DNA from: Nematostella vectensis
Lineage: Eukaryota; Cnidaria; Anthozoa; Actiniaria; Edwardsiidae
Assembly: GCF_932526225.1 (NCBI RefSeq)
Contig: NC_064034.1
Coordinates: forward strand, 7,922,001-7,986,000
Direction of reading: 5' to 3'
DNA length: 64,000 bases
In this document: one piece after another, positions 34,901-46,080 of the stretch
Position numbering within the stretch: position 1 is the first letter of the stretch
Layout of the letters: every line of letters starts with the position of its first letter
Made by a program: the position numbers and the translations under genes
Notes under the pieces: model-generated
What the model saw: the letters and a program-made list of their open reading frames with translations, nothing else
Told to the model about the DNA's origin: nothing
The model's database searches: none

Positions 34901-37900
34901 GATGAAGTAGAAAGACCCTGATGATGCCATACAAAGACAAGGTGGTATGCGTGTATAAGTAAACCTTTTCACAACCAGCTCTTCTTAGAAAAGACGCTGA
35001 GCCAGGTGCGCGTCTTCTGTGAAGTTACTTGTCTTAACCAAAGGAAGAAAGTTCTGTTTTATTTTAGTCAAAATTGTGTATACAAGGTTTGTGTCAAACT
35101 AAGGCTCACTCATATAACTGCTTACCTACCCATTCGCTCCTATTGATTGATTCCTGACGAAGAACACCATAGCCTACTTACCGACACAGTCGCCATATCG
35201 TAACAGCATCATCTTCGGATCTGCGCCACAAGACTCATCACCGTTTTTACCGACCGCGTTTCTCCAAGTAAGAACCTTGCTTTTGCAAGCAAAGTCCACA
35301 CTTTGACAGTTGGGTCTTTGGATTCCTACAATAGTCACACCTTGACTGTCGGAGAAGGACTTTGGTCCTTGGTGAGATAGTACTCCAACTTTTAATTCAT
35401 TGTTTGTAATTGAAAAGTTCTTAATGGAAAATGGTTTTCCCGAAAACTCTTCTTCAACTTGCACTGTGAAATTAATCCTTAGCTTCTGGCTTCCAGACTG
35501 TAACCAAAGGACATAATTTCCTTCTTCTAATTCGCGTCTTAGTTGGCAAGAGTTAATTGTAGTCATGTCGAGGTTACTGATGGTGAGGGATGTAGTGTTG
35601 ACACCATTTATGCGTTTCGTGACATTCGTCTCAGTACAAACTTCTGTAACTCCTTGATATAACTCTCGGCTGCGTTTACACACATCCCTGCACTCAAACC
35701 GCACCTTGACTTGTCTCGTTATGACTCCGAGATCAGGTGCAACCGAATCGGAAACGTTAACATCAACCACATAGTTTACCCCATCACTAAAGTTAAACTT
35801 TTTTGTGATTGAAATTTCTCCAGTGTTGTCATCAATAGAAAAGAAGTCCATAGCGTCATCTTCTTTGGGCGACTTTGAGCTAGATGACTCATCTGTTGCC
35901 ATGGTTACACGGCGGATTGCGTAGACTAGAGGTGGGATGACCAGGGAACCACTGATGTAGCTGGCAGTTACCTTTGCAACCACTTCACCCGCTTTCAATC
36001 CAAAAGGGAGCGTGACTGTCTTTTCGGAGACGTTAATTGGATTTCTCCCTGAAAATGTCAAAGTCGCATTGAATAACAGTACAGTAATAAACAACATATG
36101 TTTATATGGGTGTTGTATAGCAAAGTCGAATAAAATAAATATTTCAAACTACTGCTAGTATTTCAATTACCCGTGCAGTTAGCCTTGTTGACCACACCCT
36201 TACGCCCCCATGTATTTGTTCCAGGCGGACAATTTTTGCAGGGCCGGGCTTGGTGTTCGCTGTACTGGTTTGCCTTACACAGTGCGCAACCTCCTTTTTC
36301 CCTTCCATACCCTGGCAAGCAAGCTGTAAATGAAATAAGAAAAAGAAGCTTTGATTATGGTAATTTATTATGATTTGAAAGTCAATAAAATACAGGAACA
36401 GACACGTCCTATGAATCAAAATCTTACAAGAACATATCAGATAAGAAAACAAGTATGAAGATAAAAAGAATATAAAAGCTTTAATAGAAAAGATGGTTTA
36501 AGTAAGAAAGTATTTTAGCATACAACATGCCGACGGCATGAACGCAAGAGTGACACATGGGAGAGAAAGGTAAACGATGATCATACAGTAGATGATTGAT
36601 GATGTAGAAATTATGACGCAAAATGTAAAAGATGGTGGTTTAATCATATCATTATAGTCATGATCCTCGAGTCTCTTTACCCCAATCATCCTCCCCATAA
36701 TTCTTGTCGTGACTCGTTTCTACTACTATATCAACCAAGCGTTCTACGCTCTGGGATGGCATGATTACAGACGCGTGCGTTTTTGAAGTACAGGATGTGA
36801 CGTAGCCTGCTTGCCGCCTCTCCAGTGAGTTTATTAGGAAAATACTGTTTTAGGAGTTACGGTATTCCTTTTCCCCCTTTTACAGAAATCCTGAAACTTG
36901 GAAAACAGTAATTTCTGAATAAACCCACTAGGAAGCCGGCTAGCAGGCTTGATGAGACGATAAAAGGTTATCCTGGATAATTAAGGCTCTTTTTTGGTCT
37001 AAATAAAGAGTGTATGTTAGAAACTTCTAGTTACCAGAAAGTAAAGGTGCAATAGTGAATAAAGAGGAAAATACATATAATAACAATCTTAAACCACAAC
37101 TATATTAAAAGCAAATAATAATATTAAACCAACACTATATTAATATAAACATGATACTCAAATGATGATGTCAATAACTGAAGAACAGTTGACGAAATCA
37201 TGGATCATTATAGATACATACATAATCCAACAAGTTTATATTTATCAATCATCTTAAAATCAACACATTGGATTAACAGTAACTTTATTCAATAATCAAG
37301 TATAACAGGTATTGATGATCAATATTGACATTTATACATCTGATCCTTTTTCAATCTCAAAAGCTTTATTGGTATAACTATTAGTTATTCTTTACATCAT
37401 TATATAAAACATTATATTCGAATACATTATATGGTTTCATTAATAAGTCTTACCCAGTTAGGAGCGCATCCAGGGTTTTCAAAGGGGGAGGGGGGTGTGC
37501 TGGAATAAAAAGACGGAAGGGGGGAGGGATGCGCAAATCCTCTGCGGCCATAAATCCCGCAGCTACGCACCTAACCATATAAATACTTCGCTTTTTTTGT
37601 ACACATTCTGGAGATTTACCGGGGTTTTTTCCTATCGTTGTTGTTGCCATGTTTTGTTGTTGTTGTCATTGTTGTTTATTATGTTAAGTCACACTACATA
37701 ACGTAATACTATGATAACACACATAGCCAGTCAGAAAACAAGACTGATACTCAACTTGACATCGAGTGACACTAAGCTTCAATCAGACATTAAGCAAATA
37801 AATACACGGCAACATATGACAAGTAGCTCGACAGAACTGTACTTTTACTAACACAGTAAACTTGACTTGATGACGTCACGGATACTTTGACATAACCACG

Positions 37901-40900
37901 TGACATTTCAATGACACCACGTGACAACACGACTCAACATAGAAGCGTCTACCTACCACATATACCGGAAGTAACCTCTACTGAGCCCTTAGGACAACAG
38001 GGCGGCGGTACTCCCCTAGCGCAGCATGACGTCATACTAATCAGGTTACCTTCTTTTGGGCTATGAGCAACGTTATTGACTTCTAAAGTTTTCACGTTCA
38101 TTAATATAACTGTATTTTGTCTTGCGATACTCGAACACCTCCAAAGAGTAGAGTTGACCTTGTCACGAGAAATACTTTTATTTGCGGTAAAAATTATCGC
38201 GAAATCAATCTCCAAGTTGTCTGTCCTTTCGATCATTGTGATGGATCCAAGTACAAGATCAACAGCTTTGCAGGTATTCAGTCTAGTCCCCAAGAATCGA
38301 GACATCGTTATGAGCATGTCGCTAAGAATCGGTCTAATGTCATCTTCAGACACTGAATCCAGACCCAGGTTTTGATAAGACAGAGACGCTTGTGCCTCAT
38401 AGCAACGAAGCATTTCAAATCCACCTGTAGCTGCAACAAATATCATGCATTTTGACAGTTGAAACAGAGATTGATCTGCTGGTGCATGTTCAAAATGAAT
38501 AAACATAATTATTGCTCAAGTCAAGCAAAGGGCTGCGTGTGCTTGTGCGCGAGTGGTTGTTCATCGTTTTCTGCACGAAAAAGTCTACAGAATTGTTATC
38601 CACTGGATAGTTTACTTTGCTTACATAATAACGTGTTTCTAGTTAAAACTAAAACTCACTCCCAGCACTTCACGAATTGTCAAGGACAGCTTGACACGCA
38701 GCGAGAAATTGGCACATGTCAATCAACGCTCCTCTCGAACCAGTCCCCATATCTATCTAAACCAAAACAATGCGCGGTGCCGTATAACAGAACTACAATT
38801 TTAGGACAAATGTTGTTATTTATAATACTGAATATTTCGGGTGTATCGAAAATCCAAGCTTGACTGACTAATAAACCTCCTAAATTGAATCCGCAAAAAT
38901 ATTTCTTTAGAATGCAACTTGCAGTCTTCGAGAAAACCTGTTTCATTACAATAGCTTCTGAAGATACTAATTAACTGTTTCATTATCGAGGAAGCATCAA
39001 GGTGTCCGATAGTCCCCCCCATTATAATGATGGCGATTAGCAAATAAAAACACTATGTTATCGCAGCAAAATAACAAACAAACAAAAGCATTTTATAATA
39101 GGAAAAGTTAAGTAAAAAATCCCCTGTTATAAGATCAGCTTGGATTAACTTCGTGCCAACTTGAGTAGATGATAACGATGATTAGGATAGTCCGGAAGAA
39201 CATCGAACTCCATATGACGATATCTCTTCTAGCATCTGATAATTAGAGTTTCCCATTTGTCTTTTAAATCATACTTACACGAGTTCAAAAAGTAGACATC
39301 ATTGGCCCATCGTCCCCCTTTTCCACCACTGCCGCAACTTGCACCATCCAAGACGCCGTATTTGTCATAAGTGTCACTCGCATTCACTCCTGTCCAGCAT
39401 TCTCCGCCGTTCTGAACTCCAAACGCATCGTAGCCTAAGGTCCAGGTGACATTGGCGCATCTGACGATGGTGTCTGGTTCCGTTGATGCTATTGATATGA
39501 CCCGGAAAGGTAGGGCTCGCGTTCGTGTATCCTTAAAACACCCAACGTGCCAGAAGTCGATATGGTGACCATTCCAATTCCAGAAAGACAGTAAACTTCC
39601 TGGAAACGACAGTTTACATGGGAAATCGTGCAAATGGATGCGATGTTTGTCCATAAGATTGCTTTGCTCTGATTGTAACCTCAAACTTTGCATGTGAAGA
39701 TGATAACAGGCATCGGTAAAAGCTGTTTTAATACTTTAACTATTTGTTTTTAATTAATACGGCAGCTCTTTTCCTCAAATCTTACAAAATTTAAAATAAA
39801 AAAAAATGAAAGGAAACAATTTATCTGCTCACTTCTACTTAACATAGAACACAATTTATAAATATGGTCCCTAGCAAATTCATACCGGAAGAAATGCACT
39901 TAATGAGCACATAATTTAGTAATAATATAATTTTCTAAGATCGACATTTCTAAGTATAGTTTTCTCAAACATACTACATAGAGCTACATTTCATTGAGCC
40001 ACGCCCCTTTATTAATAATTTTTTACGATGACTAGAGATCGGTGAATAAACAAGTTATATAATACATAAAAATACCGACATGACTAGTACTTCATAAAAA
40101 GGATGAAGATGACTGTTTATGTATATTATATCATCTTAACCAGTAATAGTACTTCAGATAAAGAAAGCTGATGACCATGGTCTATATATATATTATATCA
40201 CCATTCTATATCATATCATCGATGTTGGATTTTTGTAGTTGGTTAGATAGCCAGCTGGTAGATCTATGGCAAAGCAGTTCATTTAATCCATTTTCTACAT
40301 TAGATTTTATGTTGTTATTTCTTAAAACGAAAAAAGGAAGCCATGATGACGAACTGTCCTTGTGGCAAAGGCTATCCATCGTATTCAAGCCTGACAGCGT
40401 AACCAGGGCATAACGATGACGGTATAATCTATCCATAGTACGGTGAAAGATATTATCACGATAGTATTGTATTCTAATCTTTGATAAAGTAACCATTCCC
40501 ATAGGGTTGAAAACTAGGCCTTGCCATTGTACCTATAGTGTACAGCGTCGAAAACAGGCCTTATTGTCGTAGCCAGCATAGCCTTGCCACCGTAGCTACT
40601 TTAAAATGCTGGGCGACATTATGCCCTACACAGTAACCAGGTCTGTAGTACCGTAACCAGAGCCCTTAAGAAGGCCTTTAAAAGTTACCAGGGTTTGCAA
40701 AGTAACCATCAGGCAAAACAAAATGATATAAAGAATTTTTACCAAAGGACGAGGTTGCTTAAAATTATAGATCTATATGCTAAATTTTTCAAACTTAAAA
40801 TTAGACACATCGTGAAAGACGCACGTGAAAGGTTAACATTTAGAAGGTGTAAGACAGCTTGAAAGTGTGTCATACTCCTTATTCAAGCTCAATGTGCGAT

Positions 40901-43900
40901 TTTGAAAGGTAACCAAGCCTGGTTTAAAAGTGAGGCGGGCGTCGAGCAAACAAAAACGGCGTACTACAGAGCTTTGTGCTTGGTCTGTTACGTGCTTTTC
41001 TGTTAAAAAAATTACCTTTCGGCCAGCGAGGATTGTACTCCTTTAAATGTATGCGGATAACAACACAATTTATGAGATGTCATGGTAGAGTTCACTTTAT
41101 GATACACTTTATGTGTATGTCAGTCCCTCGATATCATTGCACCTATACGTAGAAGATTTAACGTCTCTAAAAATGCATGGTCAACCCCCACCTCTCTTTT
41201 AAACAAGGCTTTGGTTATATTTCAAGATCTGGCTAAGAACTGTGAATAGGAGTATTGATTAATAATGGCATTTGAAAAGTGAACACAAAACATGACAGTG
41301 TTAGCATGCTTTAACTCTACAGTGGTACTTACATATATTAAACATATACACATCATTCGCGTCTCTTCCACCGTCTCCATTCATACATGCCAAAGACGTG
41401 CCATACAATGCATAAGTCGACAAAGCGCTATAAGAGGACCAACATTCTCCGAAGTATTGCAAACCAAACGCCTGATAACCCAGCACCCAGGCAAGGCTAG
41501 CACAGTTAGTGATGGCGCTCGGGTCGCGTGTCCAGTTCAGTGAGAGAAGTGTCGGCAGAGTACGTCCCATAGTCTTGTTGTCTTTGAAGCAGCCCAGGTG
41601 GTGGTATGTGGGTGGCTCGTCTAGTCCGACTTAGTTAAAGCGATGGTGAGATTAAACTGGGCTCAGGCAAGAGCTCCCCCACTATCCCACGAAAACACCT
41701 ATCCCCAATTGAATCCCCCTCCACACTCACACACACACGCACGGGCGCTCTGTCCGCATTCCTTAGCTTCTCAAACACTTCCCTTAATACCAGAGGTGTG
41801 AGGTGTGACTATAAGCTCCTCCAAATCCTATCCCTAGATTCGCAAACCTTATCCTAGCTCGCTCTTCCTAATCTACAACACCTCCATATCATAACAGCTC
41901 CTTTTATAGGGCGCAACTAACTATTTATTTCAAAATATTGTATTGCCCAAACCTCGCTACGACCCTGCACCAGTGTCACCACCTTCTCACACCCTTCCTC
42001 TACCTCCTCTCTGCACCTAATCCTCTGTTTCTTGGAGCAAGCGACTTACTCCATCCTACACATCGGCCTAGCCCTCGCCACGCCCCGTCTCTACTTCCCC
42101 TCCCTCCCCCCCATCCAATCTGCACAAATCCCCTCTACAATATTTTTCGTTTAAACTTGCCTAATATGGAGCACATTGTGGCTGTTTTCAAATCAACAAA
42201 AAGATTCTTTGTGTTGTTATGTTTCGGAAAGTGGGGAATAAAAATATTGATTAGATTTTTTTACCCGAAACATTCAGTATAAAAAATGCTTTAGGTTTAA
42301 GGTATGTGGGAGCAATCAAGTGAGTGACTATCAGACAACAAAATAAAGTAAAAAAAAAATACTATTTTCTTAAATGAATGTAATAAATCTGCCATGTCAT
42401 TACACCTGTACACTGTAAACACTTATTACACTGTCAACACTAATACGTCTTACGTCTGAAGCAATGCTCAAGTAAGCGTGCAAATATTAAAGTAAGTGCT
42501 AGAACCTGCCTCTCGTAGAAACACCTAATAAACGAACGTCATAAGGATGCAACCATGCCAGACGAGCATTCATATTCAGGAATAAATAAATCCTAGAAGC
42601 CCAGTGCATCATTACAATACCTCTGCGCTAAACTACCATTACCCAAAGCTCCTTTCAGTAATATCCAAGACGTTTGTTTTTGAAGCATGTTTGGTTGTTT
42701 TGTAATCTGCAGTTTTCTCAGCATCTCTCTTCCACCCAACCAATAATCGTATTAGTACATCTTTACCTAATGCTTAGCTTACGGCATATGGACCGAGGGC
42801 AAACGATATTCTTCACACAAAGACACTGAAATCATTTCCAAACATCTGGTTGCCTCCAGTTTGTGAAGAGGGCCAGACTATCCTTTCTTAACTACCTAAC
42901 TTCTACCTTTGTCAGCCTAGCAAAATAAAAAAATGTCTTCAAGTTGACAACTAAGGCCTTAGATGATATACAAACACTGGTGGGAAGCTGGGGAAGGGTG
43001 CATGAGGCGTGCGCACCTTGGCTATGCTGCTGCGCAAAGAAATGACCTAAAAAAGGCCCTAGGGATTTACTATAACAAAAAACATCTAGTAAACAAAACA
43101 GGGGGTCAAATGTGACATCGTGCTCATTACAGGGATTAAAATTAATTCGAAACATTAGTCTACTGCACACTAACACCAGTGACTATATGTCAAAAAAAAT
43201 TTTGTTCGGTTTTTGTCTTCTTTGGAAATCCCTTGCTTGTTACGCACTATCTACTAGTTGCGACTAACTAGAATATTCAACATATTATATATCTAAGGGA
43301 GCATAAACAAGCTTACCTACAATAAGTGCTCTATTTTTCGCCATTTCTCATTCAAACTTTGCTAACTAGACAGGAACTACACAACAGCAAATACTTTATC
43401 TAGATTTGTTGAGCAAAATACATTTTTTTTTTCTTTAAGTAGCTTGTAAGTTATTAATACCGTAAACGGGAAAGTTTAAACAACCTTACAGGGGGGTTTG
43501 CGTGGGCTCACATTTCCTACATCCATCAAGAGCGCCAATTTAAGAGGATGCTTTTATTGATCAGTGTAGGCTGAAGAAAAAAAATGCCTAAGGCAAGCGA
43601 AGGAAATGGAAAAGATTAAAAATAAAAAGAAAATGACTTGTTATCAACGGAAATAGTTATTAACGCAAAATCCTTTTTCGTTTTTTCATTTATGATTTAC
43701 TTTATTTACCGTGTCTGTCAATTGAAACTCGAAGCCATAGGCACTAAACAAATTAGGACCATTTATATCAAATGCTTTAATCGTATCTAAATAACTCAAG
43801 ATGTGGATGTTCTAACGGTGAAAGTCGGACCAAGAAAAGATTTTTGCCTTTTTGAGGTCCATAGGGTAATAAAAACTATATTATCTGCAAACAGAGTTAT

Positions 43901-44457
43901 TGACATTGAAGTAATCATGTAAGTACTTAAAGTGATTTAAACGACAAGGTGAAAAGCTAAAATAAAAATAAATTAAAACTTCGGAAAAACAAATAGTATG
44001 GGAGCATTTCCTAATAGGTATGTCAAGATACCATCAAACGACTTCTAGGAAAGGTTTCGATTCTGCGCGAATATCAACAATGCATAGATTTTAAAAAATG
44101 ACGATCACAGGTAAAATATGGCTTAAATGAATAGTTGCTGGTGATTGACATAAAGTGCAGTTAAAATTTAACGAACAAAACACGTATACTAAAAAGCGTG
44201 ATATCAGCCTTAAAATACAAAAACTTCCTTGCCTAAATAATAGTTAGAACGAGGTGTTAAACGAGCAATGCTAAGGACTTTGATAAGTGCGAATGAGCTA
44301 TAACAGACTACCTTTTGCACATAAAAAAATGCCATATCAATATTACTAGGTGATAACAACGCACGATAAAATACTTACTAGGATGGTCACCGGATACCAA
44401 AGAAGGAACTCCGTACAGCACTAGAAGCAGCGGTACAAACAAATACTTCACCTCCAT
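23518..44457 (-). CDS. Adhesion G protein-coupled receptor (family B2) with mosaic ectodomain
   Basis: Seventeen exons: 44457-44379, 41620-41333, 39722-39279, 38430-37957, 36323-36171, 36048-35182, 34697-34440, 30516-30446, 30043-29979, 29643-29480, 29005-28776, 28364-28212, 27741-27656, 26970-26549, 25998-25785, 25199-24840, 24193-23518. All phases match; the total is 5004 nt, about 1667 aa. The N-terminus MEVKYLFVPLLLVLYGVPSL is a signal peptide. Then come two WSC-like modules, SEA-like, ephrin-like Cys, cadherin-like, Ig, SEA-like, HRM, GAIN with GPS (about 1245-1275), seven TM helices and a ~115-residue tail. Family members autoproteolyse at the GPS and signal through a tethered agonist. 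The acceptors of the first WSC exon (41620 or 41629) and of 38430 (or 38424) have in-phase alternatives. The acceptor at 39722 is weak. Confidence 0.82.
24327..24385. repeat. Short hairpin-forming inverted repeat
   Basis: TAGCCTGCGTAAATAGTCCC pairs with GGAACTATTT and ACGCAGGCTA on the right. It lies in the intron between GPCR exons 16 and 17 and is probably a tiny MITE related in its ends to the one at 36803-36949. Confidence 0.75.
25223..25472. repeat. 125-bp direct tandem duplication in a GPCR intron
   Basis: GTGAGGTAGATTTACAGAAT begins at 25223 and again at 25348, and the two units differ at about one base (TTCGGATAT versus TTCGAATAT). It lies just upstream, in transcription sense, of the TM2-4 exon. 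Confidence 0.92.
25594..25761. mobile_element. MITE, family B, copy 1
   Basis: The left end is CCGTACTGGGGG and the right end CCTGCTACGG. The interior has GGCACGTGCC, AAATGACC and ACAATATTTTCTTAATGTTTC, matching 28523-28679. A 13-base C run lies near the right end. It ends 23 bp from the donor of GPCR exon 15. Confidence 0.8.
26300..26456. mobile_element. MITE, family C, copy 1, with poly-G and poly-C arms
   Basis: GCGGATCTAG on the left and CTAGATCCGC on the right are perfect inverted ends, each followed inward by a 15-20-base G or C run. The interior includes CTTTTGAGCTGCAAGAAAG and CTTTGTCACTGAGCC, also present at 46562-46695. Confidence 0.85.
26549..30516 (-). CDS. GPCR exons 8-14: SEA-like, HRM and GAIN domain
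   Basis: Exons 8-10 encode a SEA-like segment (RMEFVVYETKDGSNVTTAYN then LKENLVRGASDELKQL). Exon 11 (29005-28776) is a hormone-receptor motif: EYCFAEATG, GKYNWQTT, LSCFYNHEENATRICIGDF, ATWQDPMLERCQ. Exons 12-14 form the GAIN domain (STADELKTLLSQTPAKDL; SDVILSCSVYNTSI). The exon 10 to 11 join uses donor GCAG/GTATAG in phase 1 because later donors in the frame do not match the strong TTTTGCAG acceptor. Ig plus SEA plus HRM resembles vertebrate ADGRF and ADGRA receptors in parts. Confidence 0.75.
28523..28679. mobile_element. MITE, family B, copy 2
   Basis: The inverted ends are CCGTAGCAGG and CCTGCTACGG. The shared interior with 25594-25761 includes GGGGCACGTGCC, AGAAAATGACC and AATATTTTCTCAATGTTTC. 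It lies in the intron between the HRM exon and GAIN exon 12. Confidence 0.85.
30719..32760 (+). pseudogene. Degenerate DUF7869-type transposon ORF, antisense in a GPCR intron
   Basis: The frame at about 30770-31000 encodes NISFLPVGHTHIDVDQVFSC, which matches my memory of the VGHTHxDxDQ signature of DUF7869 proteins found in invertebrate mobile elements. The reading continues in another frame (DFVLYRNAQRF then MKYKVWCTGEFGLVQFPPM), so a frameshift has broken it. At 32490-32729 a further frame, QGDFVAVNLANYRPPNIGKV then WWKGSWLRSWRIW, looks like the C-terminal portion. The orientation is opposite to the host gene and it lies between GPCR exons 7 and 8. The limits of the element are not visible. 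Confidence 0.6.
32829..33178. mobile_element. MITE with ~100-bp imperfect terminal inverted repeats
   Basis: The left end GGTAGGAACAGTG is inverted at the right as CACTGTTCCTACC. The arms share TGATAATAAACCACG, CCCTCTAATTTGG and TGCCTTATTTGCGACGC in inverse order. The left arm has an extra partial copy of itself. It contains no ORF. It lies beside the DUF7869 fragment and could be its non-autonomous relative. Confidence 0.8.
33256..33515. repeat. ~37-bp minisatellite with a palindromic core
   Basis: About seven copies of a unit like GGACGGTATAAATTTATACA with a TTCCTTTTTGAACTC tail. Each carries the self-complementary core TATAAATTTATA. It lies in the GPCR intron 30517-34439. Confidence 0.9.
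34440..36323 (-). CDS. GPCR exons 5-7: ephrin-like Cys module, cadherin-like module, Ig
   Basis: Exon 5 (36323-36171) encodes CLPGYGREKGGCALCKANQY and CKNCPPGTNTW, the GCC2/GCC3 ephrin-receptor-like pattern. Exon 6 (36048-35182) contains FFSIDDNTGEISITKKFNF, the cadherin 'D..TG.I' signature, then a longer region without a recognised motif. Exon 7 (34697-34440) is an I-set-like Ig domain: LLCTVKSPLSYNITWYHNN and QGNYACVAES give the C..W..YxC core. All three have phase 1 at both ends, the usual arrangement for shuffled extracellular modules. Confidence 0.8.
36803..36949. mobile_element. MITE with ~34-bp terminal inverted repeats
   Basis: TAGCCTGCTTGCCGCCTCTC then CAGTGAGTTTATT at the left is matched inversely by AATAAACCCACTAGGAAGCC then GGCTAGCAGGCT at the right, with a few mismatches. 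It lies in the intron upstream of the ephrin-like exon. Confidence 0.85.
37957..41629 (-). CDS. GPCR exons 2-4: two WSC-like modules and SEA-like module
   Basis: Exon 2 encodes LGCFKDNKTMGRTLPTLL, ALAWVLGY-type helix residues and FGLQYFGECWSS. Exon 3 repeats the pattern: VGCFKDTRTRALPFRVI, LGYDAFGVQNGGECWTG and GRWANDVYF. These match the Cys spacing of WSC-like modules common in cnidarian surface proteins; the family name is by resemblance only. Exon 4 (38430-37957) is Cys-poor with an alternating strand/helix pattern (DLVLGSITMIERTDNLEIDF) like a SEA domain, then CCARGVPPPCCPKGSVEV. About 60 residues at the start of exon 3 match no module. Confidence 0.65.
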
Positions 44458-46080
44458 TGCTACATGAATATCTACCGAACGATTCCGTCTCGATTGATCA
44501 ATCCATATAAATAAGTCCCATTTTAGGAGACGAAAGCGAAGCGGTTACCTCATGAACTCGAGGATTAAAGAGCTTTCTTTTTCTGTGTATTATCCTTCAA
44601 TGAAACGCCAAAATTGGCCCAAAGTCAAAACTCGAAATTTGTGTAATTTTGCATGGAAATGTGGCCAGACTTGTTAGTTCAAATCAATTGAAGTGGAGCG
44701 TAGATTGTTGATGTTCCCTCTTCATTTCCGCACGCATGGTCGTGACCGTGACAGGCTAATTCATTTGCATTAATTTGCATACAAAAGTGACGTCACGCTG
44801 AACGATAGATTGCTGCCGATCCAAATAAAATTTATTGCCTAGTTTTACCAATGCAAAGATAATTACCGCTCTATTCATTTTCTTACTGTGTTGAAGTGCC
44901 AAGGAGTCACTGTACTTTAGATTAAAGTCTGCAGGCCAATTTTTTATTTTTATTTTTAGGAGATGACTCATTAGAGCGTCTGTATACACAGAACAGGTTG
45001 GGCGTTATGCATTGTTTATCACTTAAATAGAAGAGTCTAGAGGAATATTCATTGCATTTACACCACGAGGTGATCGCGTGCTCTAAGTCGGGTAGAAAAC
45101 ATTTGGAATGCAAAAATTGACATTGTTTTGTTTTGCAACGAAATGAGAAGAGACACTGGGAAAACGATTAACATAATATGAATACAAAAGTGCAGTCGTA
45201 TTCTTTTTTAGGGCTAATAGGATATTTACTGCAGTCGTTCTATTTTTTTATGTTCCAGTTGTTTGTCGTATCACAGTCATGTAATGACTGCCCGTCATAA
45301 TTATTTCAGACAACATTTTGCTTTCTCCTACAACATATATTTGTTGTGTAGAGCCAGATGGGAAAAGGGGGTATAACAAAGAGAATAGCTTGCTAAATTG
45401 GTTAATGGGTCTGCTAAACAAGTCCTGTTACGCTCAAAATGAGCGACTGTCAGTGCAGTAGGTGAGTTTTGGGAAGCGCATAAAATAGTAGTTCTCGTGG
45501 ATCAGATAAGAGACAGTGAATGGGTATATCTCTCTGTTTTTGCCTTGTTGGGTGAAGGTGTTCACTTATAACAAAAATAATGTTGTAAAAGATACAGTAG
45601 AGCCTGACTAATCAGTTAAGTAAGGAGAAGAATCAAAATTTAAATTAAGTAAGTGTAGGGTGCGAATGAGATTCTCTGAGGCGGATGTAGGGGTGGGCCG
45701 AGCGCCAATCGTTCCCTCCCCCCCCCTAAATTTAAGATATTTCATAATTGAATTATATGCTAAATATTTGATATATGTTACCAAATGGAAAACATATTCA
45801 TCTTCATCAAAAGAATCTCTAAACGTGTGTTGAGTTGTTGTGCGATGTTTTCATTATATAACTATAATAATAGATAAACATACAATAATAATAGATAAAC
45901 ATACAATGTGAATGATCATGGAAATTGGTACCCAAAAAATCCCTATCGTTAAAATTTTGTATTCCTTTGGTGTAACAGGGTTATATATTTCATTTCTAAA
46001 ATACCATTAATAACAAATATTACATAAATGAAATCTAAAAAATATACATGCACTTCCCCGTTCTATTCTTTTCTATATTT
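44458..46080. other. Upstream region of the GPCR gene and 3' flank of the DUF885 gene
   Basis: No exon is seen. Near the GPCR start a TATTTATA-like box lies about 50 bp upstream of the ATG (about 44504-44514 on the plus strand). An octamer/CRE cluster lies at 44763-44795. A poly-C stretch at 45715-45726 is the edge of another G-rich element. Confidence 0.5.
44763..44795 (-). promoter_or_regulatory. Two POU octamers and a CRE upstream of the GPCR gene
   Basis: ATTTGCAT occurs at 44763-44770 and 44773-44780, one helical turn apart. A perfect palindromic CRE, TGACGTCA, sits at 44788-44795. The cluster lies about 310 bp upstream of the GPCR ATG. These are consensus sites for POU and CREB/ATF factors; use in vivo is inferred. 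Confidence 0.5.
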
